Source of the DNA: Costertonia aggregata
GTDB lineage: Bacteria > Bacteroidota > Bacteroidia > Flavobacteriales > Flavobacteriaceae
Reading direction: 5' to 3'
DNA: 64,000 bases
NCBI RefSeq assembly: GCF_013402795.1
Contig: NZ_CP058595.1
Location: 3,264,001-3,328,000 of the forward strand
Shown here: positions 1-8,101 of the stretch, in pieces
Layout: the number at the start of each line of letters is the position of its first letter
Position numbering within the stretch: the stretch's first letter is position 1
Translations under genes and position numbers: made by a program
The notes under the pieces: generated by a model
Databases searched by the model: none
What the model saw: the letters and a program-made list of their open reading frames with translations, nothing else
Told to the model about the DNA's origin: nothing

Positions 1-11
1 AAACTACCCAA

Positions 12-140
12 ATGAAACCCTCTAAAATTCTGTTATTTCTAATCCTAGCAGGTCTATCTCTTAGTGGACAGAAGGACTCTATTGAACCAATCGAATTAGA
101 CAGCCTATATGTTCGCGCTTTGAATAGCCGAATTGATTGG
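12..140 (+). pseudogene. N-terminal fragment of an exported protein (uncertain)
   Basis: The frame opens with a convincing signal peptide (MKPSKILLFLILAGLSLSG, then Q) followed by an acidic, protein-like stretch up to about residue 39. It then runs into the 3' end of the oppositely oriented gene ending at 141, after which the translation becomes Cys-rich and unlike a real protein. I read it as the beginning of a secreted protein whose remainder has been lost by rearrangement near 120-140. It could also be a chance frame. No family is recognised. Confidence 0.3.
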
Positions 141-2123
141 TTATTTGGATGCTGTCAAGGATTGACGGTACATATAATCCGCAATTTGAAAAATAGCAAA
201 ATTTTTATCTCCTGTCGAACCATTGAACATACCTCCTTGAGTTAGCTTATTCAATTGCTTGGCAAGTTTTATGGAATTACTTGTAAATAACAGACCATCA
301 TGATTAATCGTCCAAGGAGTGTTTAAATAATTGGGTTTAAAGCTAGAATTCTCTATGGTAAGGGTTCGACCATTCCTAAATTCAAAAGTTACTTTCCTCC
401 AATTAGTAGTCGTACTCCACATCGAAGAACGTTGAGCAAAAACATTATCAAGCACAACCTCGGGAATGCTATCAAAATTATCCGCCACATTTTTGTAAAA
501 TTCAAAATATGTGTTTTCTCCAGGAAAAGAGTAAGCACCCAAATTATCAAAAACATCAATCCCTTTTTTAGCTATTCTTTTTTCACTTTTGGAAATGAAT
601 TTTTTGAAACTTTCTAAATCACTGGGGGTAATCTCCAAGTCTTCAACTTTATTGTTTCCATATCGAGAAGCATCTATCTCTGTAATAAAATCATTTATTG
701 CAGCAACACGAATTTCCTTAGGCATATTTGAAAATATCTCTCCTTCGTTTCTTTTAAGAACAAAAGACTCATTCTTCAAGCTATATTCGCGTATTTGAGA
801 GTTTCTATGAAAACATCCATAGCTTCCGATAGCAAATGATATATTTTTTATAGGGTTATTGGATAAATCAACAAGGGATTCTGGTAGTTCATATTTTTCT
901 ATCTTTTTATCAATGGTGTCTAAATAGAACCTATTTTTTCGGGTTTGGTCGGCAATTATTATTTTACCATCCTTAAAAACAGCATTGGAAATAAAAAAAT
1001 CAAGTTCCATAAATCGGTACCAACTATTTTTCTTCTTATCGAACTTAAATACGGTGCTTCCTTCAAAACCATACGGCTCATTTCTATACATTAGCCTTAT
1101 TTGAGGTCTGGGAATTGGAATCTCTTTGGTAAGTAATTTTGATGCGCCAAACTCAAACTGATTAATTTTGTAAATTTTCTTACTAGAAAGGGCGAAAAAA
1201 TTGTTGTTCCTCACACCGATTGCTATAGGGTAATGTCCAAGACTCTTTTCTGATTTAAAAACGACCTGAAATTTAGAATCCCTCAGTTCAACTTTCAAAT
1301 CATTATCAAGTAGATAGACAGACTCGTTTTCAGACACCTCAAAATCCTTTATCTGCGGAAGCTCTTTCCAATTAACCGAATCTATTTCAGACCAGAATAC
1401 ATTGCCTTGCTGATTGATAAGATAATAATTCCCGAAGGTTCTTATTTTACGAATATCTGGTCTATGTTTCTTTGAAAGCCTTTCATATTTTTTCTGGTCT
1501 AATGGAGTCGGTACTCTCTCCCAAGTTTTACAATTATCTTTTGTTTTATAAACTTTATTCCAGAATGAACCGAATAACCCAATACTCTCATCTTTGGAAA
1601 AGTGAATGGTAGAAAACCTGAGAACACTCTTTTTCTTTTCTATTCTATCGAATTCTTGCCATGTTTTTCCACTGTCTTCTGTATAATATATCAACTGAGA
1701 AGAACCGCTCATCCATGCCTTTCCGTTATCATTAATAAAAGCTGCGTCTATCCAACTGCCTTTACCAAATTTTATTTCTTCCCATGTTTTTCCCTGGTCA
1801 CCCGACCATAGGACAAAATCTGTATTGGAGTCATCGCCATGAATATAGCCAGATATCATTAAGGTGTCTTCCGAAAAGAAGTTAACTCTCTCGTAGATAC
1901 CTCCACCTGTAATTCCCTTTGGTTGCATAGGACCAAAACGCCAAAGTCCCTGAATGCTATCTGCATAATAAGTGTTGCCCGGTTTCGTAGCTAACCATAA
2001 TTTTTCCGACGGTGAAATACCGATTTCAGAAACCGCTCCTCTAATAGGGAGGTCAGCCAAATATTCTTTTTGCCCAAAGCCAATTGTCGATACAAAAAGT
2101 AAAAGGAGTAAAAATTTCTTCAT
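141..2123 (-). CDS. Secreted Asp-box (BNR) repeat beta-propeller protein
   Basis: 660 residues with a Sec signal peptide (residues 1-17, ending FGQ). The N-terminal third carries three Asp-box motifs of the S/T-x-D-x-G-x-T-W type: SGDQGKTW near 107, TEDSGKTW near 148 and TKDNCKTW near 199. Asp-boxes sit in hairpins of BNR/sialidase/YCF48-like propellers, so an exported propeller is predicted. The C-terminal half has no motif I recognise, and no sialidase catalytic residues are evident, so enzymatic activity should not be assumed. No T9SS sorting tail is seen. It stands alone, convergent with the fragment at the window edge. Confidence 0.75.
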   Translation of the reverse strand: MKKFLLLLLFVSTIGFGQKEYLADLPIRGAVSEIGISPSEKLWLATKPGNTYYADSIQGLWRFGPMQPKGITGGGIYERVNFFSEDTLMISGYIHGDDSNTDFVLWSGDQGKTWEEIKFGKGSWIDAAFINDNGKAWMSGSSQLIYYTEDSGKTWQEFDRIEKKKSVLRFSTIHFSKDESIGLFGSFWNKVYKTKDNCKTWERVPTPLDQKKYERLSKKHRPDIRKIRTFGNYYLINQQGNVFWSEIDSVNWKELPQIKDFEVSENESVYLLDNDLKVELRDSKFQVVFKSEKSLGHYPIAIGVRNNNFFALSSKKIYKINQFEFGASKLLTKEIPIPRPQIRLMYRNEPYGFEGSTVFKFDKKKNSWYRFMELDFFISNAVFKDGKIIIADQTRKNRFYLDTIDKKIEKYELPESLVDLSNNPIKNISFAIGSYGCFHRNSQIREYSLKNESFVLKRNEGEIFSNMPKEIRVAAINDFITEIDASRYGNNKVEDLEITPSDLESFKKFISKSEKRIAKKGIDVFDNLGAYSFPGENTYFEFYKNVADNFDSIPEVVLDNVFAQRSSMWSTTTNWRKVTFEFRNGRTLTIENSSFKPNYLNTPWTINHDGLLFTSNSIKLAKQLNKLTQGGMFNGSTGDKNFAIFQIADYMYRQSLTASK

Positions 2124-2433
2124 AGTTGCTTGTTTTTGGCTAAACTAAATGAACAAGAATCAATCCGAAATACGTATTGAGTTAACCACCTATTTTGGTT
2201 AGTAAACTGACCGTTTGAGTTATTACTACAAATTTTTTCGATTAGTTATATTTCTGGCCAGCCCCTTAGTGAGATTGACTTATTAGGAAGCCCTTTCTAA
2301 CTTGATTGTTTATTGGCCTAGTATCATGTAAACAAGCGAAAGCGTTCTCTGAGGAAAAAAGTTTAAATTTAGATAGATTTAATATGCACAGTTCAAGTAA
2401 CCGCACCTCGATTGTATTTGAATTTCGTATTTT
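2124..2433. other. Intergenic stretch with one degenerate repeat copy
   Basis: No gene is recognised. A degenerate copy of the array repeat (AGTTCAAGTAACCGCAC, 12/17 to consensus) starts at 2390, followed by the first good copy at 2439. This is the left edge of the repeat-bounded region. Confidence 0.4.
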
Positions 2434-2772
2434 ATGAAAGTTCAAATAAAGGATTACCAGAAGTTGGTGAACAGGCTAGTGAATCTTCAAAATCTTAAAT
2501 ATCTATGCTTAATGAAATTAATAAGGCAGTTTGATGTGTTTGAAAAAACCAGAGACGAAATATTCGAAGAGATTGAAATTGAGGACTTCGATTTGGAAAC
2601 AGTCAAGGGCTTTATTGATAATGTAAATAGTGATCCGCTTCTCTACAATTCATACAAAATTGAAGGTGAAATAAAATTGTACTTCGAGAAACTCGGCTAT
2701 AAATTTTCCACTGAAAGATATGAATATTTCTTATGTTGCTATCAAGATAATAGAGAACCGAAGTTCAAATAA
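2434..2772 (+). CDS. Hypothetical protein, 112 aa, bounded by array repeats
   Basis: No family is recognised. The product is acidic and probably helical, with no signal peptide or membrane segment. The ORF is bracketed by two copies of the array repeat. Its start codon sits just before copy 1, so residues 2-7 are encoded by the repeat. Its stop codon TAA lies inside copy 2, so the C-terminal FK-stop is encoded by the repeat. An internal Met at residue 27 could be the true start, which would free the left repeat from coding. The one-gene-between-two-repeats layout resembles a mobile cassette, which is an inference. Confidence 0.5.
   Translation: MKVQIKDYQKLVNRLVNLQNLKYLCLMKLIRQFDVFEKTRDEIFEEIEIEDFDLETVKGFIDNVNSDPLLYNSYKIEGEIKLYFEKLGYKFSTERYEYFLCCYQDNREPKFK
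2439..2455 (+). repeat. Array repeat copy 1
   Basis: AGTTCAAATAAAGGATT matches the consensus AGTTCAAATAAACGATT at 16/17. It overlaps the first codons of the 112-codon ORF that starts at 2434. Confidence 0.75.
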
Positions 2773-2778
2773 ACGATT
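2762..2778 (+). repeat. Array repeat copy 2 (consensus)
   Basis: AGTTCAAATAAACGATT, used here as the consensus. It contains the stop codon of the upstream ORF and lies 21 bp before the WG-repeat gene. Confidence 0.75.
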
Positions 2779-2799
2779 CACACTTCACTTCTCAAGAAA

Positions 2800-3426
2800 A
2801 TGAAAAAAACCCTTAAACGATTTCAAAACAAAAGAGGAAAATGGGGAGTGAAAAACTCAAATGGTGAGATTTTAATTCCTCCGACTTATAGCTTTATTGG
2901 AGAAATATTTAATGAACACTATTTCTCTTTTTTTGATGGAGATGTAAATTTTCAATGTAAATATAGTGCCAGAATAATGGATTATTACTCCTATATCAAT
3001 GAGGGCTCTTGGAATGGCTGTGATATTGAATTGGCATATGATCAGCCCAAATGGGGAGTAATCAATAGTTCAAACATGATTGTAGTTCCTCCGATTTATA
3101 CCGCAGTATTTGTTACTAAACCAAACTTAATTAAAGTAAGTAAGAATGGTTATATGATCAAGTGGATTGATTATGAGAATGATCATAGCGAGCACTGGAC
3201 AGAAATAGGAGGTAAAACAGGAGTTATTAATACCAATTTGGACATAATTGTTCCAATCGAATATGACCAAATAACATTTTTCCAAGAAGACGATGGATTT
3301 ATTTTTGCTCAAAACACTTTTAAATTTTTGATAGATATCGACAGCCCATACGATGTCTTTGATTTTCAAGGAAATATGATTACTAAAAATCCTCCAAAAT
3401 ACGAGGATTATGTTCGTAATTTATAA
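2800..3426 (+). CDS. WG-repeat protein
   Basis: 208 residues with three WG-type repeats: KWGVKNSNGEILIPPTY near 14, KWGVINSSNMIVVPPIY near 83 and KTGVINTNLDIIVPIEYD near 140. WG repeats form beta-rich modules of about 35 residues with unclear function, common in Bacteroidota. There is no signal peptide, so a cytoplasmic location is likely. The gene occupies the interval between array repeats at 2762 and 3511. The start ATG at 2800 is preceded by a purine-rich stretch. Confidence 0.8.
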   Translation: MKKTLKRFQNKRGKWGVKNSNGEILIPPTYSFIGEIFNEHYFSFFDGDVNFQCKYSARIMDYYSYINEGSWNGCDIELAYDQPKWGVINSSNMIVVPPIYTAVFVTKPNLIKVSKNGYMIKWIDYENDHSEHWTEIGGKTGVINTNLDIIVPIEYDQITFFQEDDGFIFAQNTFKFLIDIDSPYDVFDFQGNMITKNPPKYEDYVRNL

Positions 3427-3510
3427 TAGCTAAGATCTAGAAAATACATGTATTGAAAGTGGTAAAGAAAAGTTCAAGTTTTAGACGACTAACCCGAAAG
3501 TTGTTAAAAA

Positions 3511-3527
3511 AGTTCAATTAAAGGATT
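3511..3527 (+). repeat. Array repeat copy 3
   Basis: AGTTCAATTAAAGGATT, 15/17 to consensus. A weaker look-alike begins at 3471 with AGTTCAAG, so two related sequences lie 40 bp apart, as at 2390/2439. Confidence 0.65.
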
Positions 3528-3621
3528 GATATAATATGACGAGAAGTGATTTTGAGTTAGATTGTGTAACATATATGAGAAATACCTACCTATTAAGCAT
3601 CAATCAAAAACAATCAATCGA

Positions 3622-4644
3622 ATGAAACGTCACACTACTGCTCTGGTCTTTATTCTGCTTTTGACCACTATTACCTCCCATTCACAAAATCTACCCAGCT
3701 TACTGACCCAAAAAGATATCAATTCAACTTTTTCCATTCTGGCCTACGACGAGACCAATAAAGAATGGGGAGTCGCAGTGGCCACGAACAACATTTATGT
3801 GGGAAATTCCACGATTTACGTCAAACCTGGACTAGGGGCTTTTTCGGTAATTGCCGAAACCGAACCAAGATATGCGGTTGAAGGATTCATAAAGCTGAAA
3901 GAAGGTAAATCAATTGAGCAGGCGATTACCGAAGTCAAGAAGAGCGACGACCAGGCAAATTACCGACAAGTTTCAGGTTTGGACTCAAAAGGGAACGCTT
4001 TTGCTTTCACCGGTCAATCGTTAAAATATTGGAAAGGAAAAGCGTCTGAAATTATGGGAACGAAATTCGTTGTAATGGGCAATCAACTTGGCGATAAAGT
4101 ATTGTCGAATATGTCAAATACTTTTGAAAATTCTGAAGGAACTTTAGCTCAACGACTTTTAAAAAGCCTGATTGCCGGACAAAATGCGGGCGGACAAATT
4201 TCAGGAAAGCAATCTGCCGCAATAGTTGTGAAAGGCGAGCATAACGAATGGTACAATCAAATCGACCTTCGAGTGGACAATTCAAAAAATCCTATTAAGG
4301 AATTGAAGACTTTAATGGATTACCATTACGGTCGAATACGATTAAATCAAGCTTTGTACGCTAATCGAGAAGGAAATATAAAAAGAGCAAAAGATATATT
4401 ACGGGAAGCTGAATCAATGTTGGAAGGTTGGAATGGAATGTACGCTAGAATTGCAGGTGCCAACATTGCATTGGGTAAAGAAAACGAGGCCGTAAAGTGG
4501 ATAAAAAAGGGACTTGCGGAAAACCCCAACTGGTCGGTCAATATCCCTGCCTTCTATTTATTGAGAGAGCATCAGGAAATGAAGGATATTGTCAATCCGG
4601 AATCATTACGACAAAGGATTGGGAAAGTGCCCTGGACATGTTAA
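3622..4644 (+). CDS. Secreted DUF1028 family protein, 3' end possibly disrupted
   Basis: I choose ATG 3622, because it gives a signal peptide (MKRHTTALVFILLLTTITSHSQ) directly; the frame is open upstream to 3562. Residues about 33-230 match DUF1028, a family with an Ntn-hydrolase-like fold of unproved activity (STFSILAYDE start, GAFSVIAET, Gly-rich ISGKQSAAIVV). Residues about 245-330 look like TPR helices. The frame ends with a non-family-like tail (IGKVPWTC), while an overlapping frame continues with a clean TPR repeat to 4853. This points to a frameshift or a fusion junction near 4613-4640. Confidence 0.75.
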   Translation: MKRHTTALVFILLLTTITSHSQNLPSLLTQKDINSTFSILAYDETNKEWGVAVATNNIYVGNSTIYVKPGLGAFSVIAETEPRYAVEGFIKLKEGKSIEQAITEVKKSDDQANYRQVSGLDSKGNAFAFTGQSLKYWKGKASEIMGTKFVVMGNQLGDKVLSNMSNTFENSEGTLAQRLLKSLIAGQNAGGQISGKQSAAIVVKGEHNEWYNQIDLRVDNSKNPIKELKTLMDYHYGRIRLNQALYANREGNIKRAKDILREAESMLEGWNGMYARIAGANIALGKENEAVKWIKKGLAENPNWSVNIPAFYLLREHQEMKDIVNPESLRQRIGKVPWTC

Positions 4645-4853
4645 GCAATCTTGGACGGGAATTGCAAGTAATAGAATTGGCGCAAGATCTTATTGACCAA
4701 AAAATTGACTCCTCATATCTGAATTTCTTATTGGGAAGGAGCTATTTTTATGAAAAAGAACGGGACAAGGCGTTAAAATATTTGGAAAGGGCCCTTGAAA
4801 TGGATAGGGAAAACATCGAGGCAGAAAATTTGCTGGACAAACTCAAGTCTTAA
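4638..4853 (+). pseudogene. TPR C-terminal fragment in a shifted frame
   Basis: From ATG 4638 the frame encodes 71 residues ending in a canonical TPR unit (LGRSYFYEKERDKALKYLER then ALEMD). It overlaps the end of the DUF1028 gene in the -1 frame. It could be the true C-terminus of that protein separated by a one-base frameshift, the tail of a different TPR gene joined here, or a tiny ORF. The sequence AAAGGATT at 4613-4620, just at the change of frame, equals the right half of array repeats 1 and 3, which makes a recombination scar possible but unproved. Confidence 0.45.
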
Positions 4854-5075
4854 TTGATTTTAATCCATACATGCAAAAGGTAGGCTTTGAAGATTTAGAT
4901 CAACGATGTGATTTGGATCAATCGTTTATAAACGCATATTATATTATCTATAATATACCCTTAATCGATTAAAAAGCCATTGTTTTCAATGATTTCGGTA
5001 ATTTAAGTGTAAAATAGAAAAAATAGTTACTAGTAACCGTATCCAATTGTTACCTAATATTTGAATAAGCTACTT
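4854..5075. other. Intergenic stretch with a palindromic half-site
   Basis: No gene is recognised. Positions 4920-4929 read ATAAACGATT on the minus strand, identical to the right half of the array repeat, within a perfect palindrome CGTTTATAAACG at 4923-4934. Confidence 0.35.
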
Positions 5076-5732
5076 ATGAAAAAAAAAGTCACATACATTA
5101 TCATTCAGCTAGCACTTGTTTTTTCTACTTGTCACGCTCAAGGTTTCAAAAAAAACGAAGTCAAGATGAACAAGGAGATAAAAGAGCTAGTGAAATTAGG
5201 AAAAGATTCGATTATTCGACTTGCATTACCTTTAATCGATGATAAAGTAAGTTTAGAAAATTTCACTCGTACAAGTGTCCAAACTAATGGGAATGAAATT
5301 TATGTTGTGTTTTCAAATCCCATTATGTATCTGCCAATCAATACCATATTTTACGATAATGTAGGTGTGAACCTGACCACAAATACAGCTTTCAAAAACA
5401 AAGCTGCAAACCCTATAGATTTTATTACGGAAAAAGGCATCCCGTATTATGTACAAACAGAAAGTATTAAAAAGAAAATTGAATTTGTAATTGGAGCGAT
5501 CATTTCTTTCGATACCGCTGATATAGTCAATTTTAGAGGTAAGATGCGCATTCTTGAAAAGGAAGACCATTACGATATCAGTGTTCTTTCTGAAATGCAA
5601 GAATCGTGGTATAAAATAAAAACAACAGGTGAAATCTATGATGAAGGGCACGCTCATTTAGTGCCAGAACCTTATATTGAAAACGGTAAAGGGACCTTCA
5701 AGGAGATAATCTTTCCTGAAAAGGACAAATAA
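5076..5732 (+). CDS. Hypothetical secreted protein
   Basis: ATG 5076 is preferred over the upstream ATG at 5061 because it gives a compact signal peptide (MKKKVTYIIIQLALVFSTCHAQ). The mature part is about 196 residues, of mixed alpha/beta composition, with no family I recognise and no second membrane segment. It is probably periplasmic or secreted. It stands alone with about 290 bp of non-coding sequence on its right. Nothing in the neighbourhood suggests a function. Confidence 0.6.
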   Translation: MKKKVTYIIIQLALVFSTCHAQGFKKNEVKMNKEIKELVKLGKDSIIRLALPLIDDKVSLENFTRTSVQTNGNEIYVVFSNPIMYLPINTIFYDNVGVNLTTNTAFKNKAANPIDFITEKGIPYYVQTESIKKKIEFVIGAIISFDTADIVNFRGKMRILEKEDHYDISVLSEMQESWYKIKTTGEIYDEGHAHLVPEPYIENGKGTFKEIIFPEKDK

Positions 5733-6028
5733 TGTCAGTTCCCAAAGCTTATGCTCATTCAAGAGCAGAAGAATCAAAATATAGTTACTTGAAGGCTATT
5801 TTTTAATTGCCTCAAATATATCGAAACACGATTTTGCGGAGCTATAAAATTTTATCTGAAGAAAACATTGGGTAGCAATGTATAAAAAACAATTGCCAAC
5901 CCTTGTATACTCTGAAAATCCCGCGGATTTCTCTCTGGTTTGCCAAACTTTGCTAAATTGGTTACTAAACCCACAAATGTTATTACACGAAAACGTTCTA
6001 GAACATTTAATCAAAAGATAAAACAAAA
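5733..6028. other. Non-coding block ahead of the DUF6694-like gene
   Basis: No convincing gene: the reverse frame across 5796-6047 is Cys/Phe-rich and unlike a protein. The block includes a GC-richer core near 5921-5933 (AAATCCCGCGGATTT, a 15-base palindrome-like core) and ends with CGAAAACGTTCTAG near 5990-6003 before an A-rich leader to ATG 6029. It could be a structured or cassette-associated element. Confidence 0.3.
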
Positions 6029-6343
6029 ATGAAAAGAGCAATCCCAACGTTAATTCTAATTTGCCTTTTGTTCAATTCTTGTCAAAAGAAAATAGACGGC
6101 TCTACAAAGGAATCGTTAAAAAAATCAATAGCGGAGATAGAAGAAACACTTGATAAAAAGAAGAAAAAAGAATTTCGTGAATCTATGGGGCTGATACTTT
6201 TCAGGGGACAACTTGATTTCTTTAGCTTAACGAACGGTGGTGCTACAAAAAAACTAGAAGGCCTCCAAAGTGTATTGGATGGAATGACCGCTGACGACAT
6301 AATTGCGGAAGGCAATAAAATAAGAAAGGAATTGGACGAATAA
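6029..6343 (+). CDS. DUF6694-like small lipoprotein
   Basis: 104 residues with a lipoprotein signal (LICLLFNSC, Cys18), so export and lipidation are expected. The mature part is a charged helical domain with IDGSTKESLKKSIAEIEETL, resembling the short DUF6694 lipoproteins of Gram-negative bacteria, whose function is unknown. The assignment rests on the pattern of the first 50 residues only. The gene is isolated. Confidence 0.65.
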   Translation: MKRAIPTLILICLLFNSCQKKIDGSTKESLKKSIAEIEETLDKKKKKEFRESMGLILFRGQLDFFSLTNGGATKKLEGLQSVLDGMTADDIIAEGNKIRKELDE

Positions 6344-6790
6344 AAACAATAAAAAAGAGTGATTTGGGAATAGATACGGATTCATCCAATTGTAGGCAAG
6401 TATTTGAAAATATTCTCAATCGCAAACTCGGTTTGGCGTCAAAATTCAGCGTTTTTCAAGTCGATTAATAGAAAAAACCCAAGGACAGAACGCAAAGAAC
6501 GGAATTTGAAATCTCAACGCAAAAAAATTGAAAAACGCTCTGAAAGAAGCAAAAACAGCTAGTTAAAAACTTATAGTAGTCGGAAAACGCACTACTAAAA
6601 TGGCTAAGATGAATTTGGGTTGTTAGTGTTAAACGCCAAGTTTAGGTATATTTAGAGTGTGCGCCACATCCAAAGGATTTGGCTTTTAAAGTCGAATAAT
6701 AAAACAAACAAAAAGATTTGGCTGAGAGCTATGGTGCAACGGCAATCGTAAATCACCGTCCCACAGTATTCAAGGGATAGCCATTAACAA
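6344..6790. other. Long non-coding, possibly structured block ending at an array repeat
   Basis: About 445 bp with no coding frame I would defend. From about 6421 the sequence has a distinct non-coding texture with short complementary stretches (for example CCAAAGGATTTGG at 6670-6682, near-palindromic) and runs to GCCATTAACAA directly against array repeat copy 4. It may be a structured RNA, a recombination site or a decayed gene. Confidence 0.35.
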
Positions 6791-6807
6791 AGTTCAAATA
6801 AAAGATT
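6791..6807 (+). repeat. Array repeat copy 4
   Basis: AGTTCAAATAAAAGATT, 16/17 to consensus. It forms the left boundary of the interval carrying the reversed S41 peptidase gene. Confidence 0.7.
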
Positions 6808-6869
6808 ACTTAATACTAAATTTTAGCCCTCTTTTGGCTTAGGATTCACCAGACCAGTTGCCGGCAGTC

Positions 6870-7835
6870 TTAATCGTTTAGATAAACGATCGCATTTCTA
6901 ATAATTGCTTTCTCTGATGATAACATATCAGGAACGATGGGGCCACCAAATACATTTTGTTCCCGATCCGCCATATCCGAAGTTGTGAGTGCCAAAAACC
7001 ATCCATTACTGAGTTCAAATCCTGCATTGGCCGTGGATAATCCACAAGTCTCAGCTCCAAAGCTCATGGTATTTTCTCGACCAATGAATGAAATGGCTAT
7101 GGCCTCCCCCGAACTGATTACCGCCTTGTTTAGTAGTACCGCTACCTTTGGATTTGGATTGAACAGTTTATAATTCTCGGAAACTTGAACCATGATATTG
7201 GAGTCAAGCATAGCCACACCGTCTAAAAAAGACCACTCTTGGATAAAATTGTCGGGGCCAATGAAATGACCAACGATACCTTCGCCAAGAATGGGCCCGA
7301 TTCCTACAAGCATTGGCCACATGTTGCCTCCCGTATTATTTCTTAAATCAACAATCCATCCTGTTATGTCCTTACTATCCCTTATTCTGATTGTTTCCTG
7401 AAGCCTTTCTGCAAAAGAGACCACGGCTTCCATATCAGTCCCCGAGAAAGAAGCTACTCTTATATAGCCAATATTATCTGGTGTGACAACCGTTTCGAGC
7501 GGTAAAGGTCTACACCTTACATTGGATTCAGAAATGAAGAAGCCGTTTTGCTTTCTTATGGAGCTATGGTTGTCTCCTAGTAGAACTAAAGCTAAACGCA
7601 AGGCCTCTTCTGTTTGGGATATACTTTCTGCCCTTGACCCTCTTTCCAAAACTTTACTTCGAAAGTCGTTCCAATCTATGGTATTTCTATTGATGGAGTA
7701 CGTTTCCATAATATCCACCACTTCGTTGAGAAAACTGACCACTTTTGTATTGGCGGGGGGAATATCATTCTCATCAGATCCGCAGGAAGCGAATACACCA
7801 AGGATAACAATGAAAAACAACTTAATACGGTTCAT
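6870..7835 (-). CDS. S41 family peptidase, lipoprotein
   Basis: 321 residues with a lipobox (ILGVFASC, Cys18). The tail-specific/C-terminal-processing peptidase fold (S41) is supported by NIGYIRVASFSG near 121, the conserved VDLRNNTGGN near 162, and KAVISSGEA near 237, whose Ser241/242 is the expected nucleophile. No PDZ domain is apparent, so it resembles the short tricorn/S41 lipoproteins of Bacteroidota, probably anchored in the envelope. It runs opposite to the flanking array repeats (6791 and 7893) and its stop codon lies in a palindrome built from the repeat half-site (6872-6890). Confidence 0.85.
   Translation of the reverse strand: MNRIKLFFIVILGVFASCGSDENDIPPANTKVVSFLNEVVDIMETYSINRNTIDWNDFRSKVLERGSRAESISQTEEALRLALVLLGDNHSSIRKQNGFFISESNVRCRPLPLETVVTPDNIGYIRVASFSGTDMEAVVSFAERLQETIRIRDSKDITGWIVDLRNNTGGNMWPMLVGIGPILGEGIVGHFIGPDNFIQEWSFLDGVAMLDSNIMVQVSENYKLFNPNPKVAVLLNKAVISSGEAIAISFIGRENTMSFGAETCGLSTANAGFELSNGWFLALTTSDMADREQNVFGGPIVPDMLSSEKAIIRNAIVYLND
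6872..6890. repeat. Palindromic variant of the array repeat
   Basis: ATCGTTTA-GA-TAAACGAT forms 8-bp inverted arms around a 2-bp centre at 6873-6890. Read on either strand it matches 13/17 of the array repeat, and GTTTAGATAAACGAT differs by one base from copy 8 at 14485. It overlaps the stop codon of the S41 gene. Confidence 0.45.
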
Positions 7836-7892
7836 ATCATTTCGACTGAGGCTACTATAACAAGGATAACATCCTATGTAAAGTTTCGAATA

Positions 7893-7909
7893 AGTTCAAT
7901 TTAACGATT
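7893..7909 (+). repeat. Array repeat copy 5
   Basis: AGTTCAATTTAACGATT, 15/17 to consensus, 57 bp beyond the start codon of the reversed S41 gene. Confidence 0.65.
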
Positions 7910-8084
7910 TTTGTTCCATTTTTTTAAACTTTTAACATTTTATGGGATTCTGAAAATGAATACCTTATAAAAGTATAGAAATTTAGATCGAAAGCAATAT
8001 TTGGAATCAATAGCTTATCTATTCATTCGTGGTTGTTAAAATAGAGAGCTCTATGAATTAAGACTTATTATTTACGATTGGAAA

Positions 8085-8101
8085 AGTTCAAAAAAGAGAT
8101 T
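8085..8101 (+). repeat. Array repeat copy 6 (divergent)
   Basis: AGTTCAAAAAAGAGATT, 14/17 to consensus. Its flanks resemble those of copy 8: TTACGATT upstream and ACAAATTGC downstream. Confidence 0.55.

Noticed and set aside
5796-6047. Minus-strand 83-codon ORF
   Set aside because: Composition is Cys/Phe/Ser-rich with no domain and it overlaps the start of the lipoprotein gene on the other strand.
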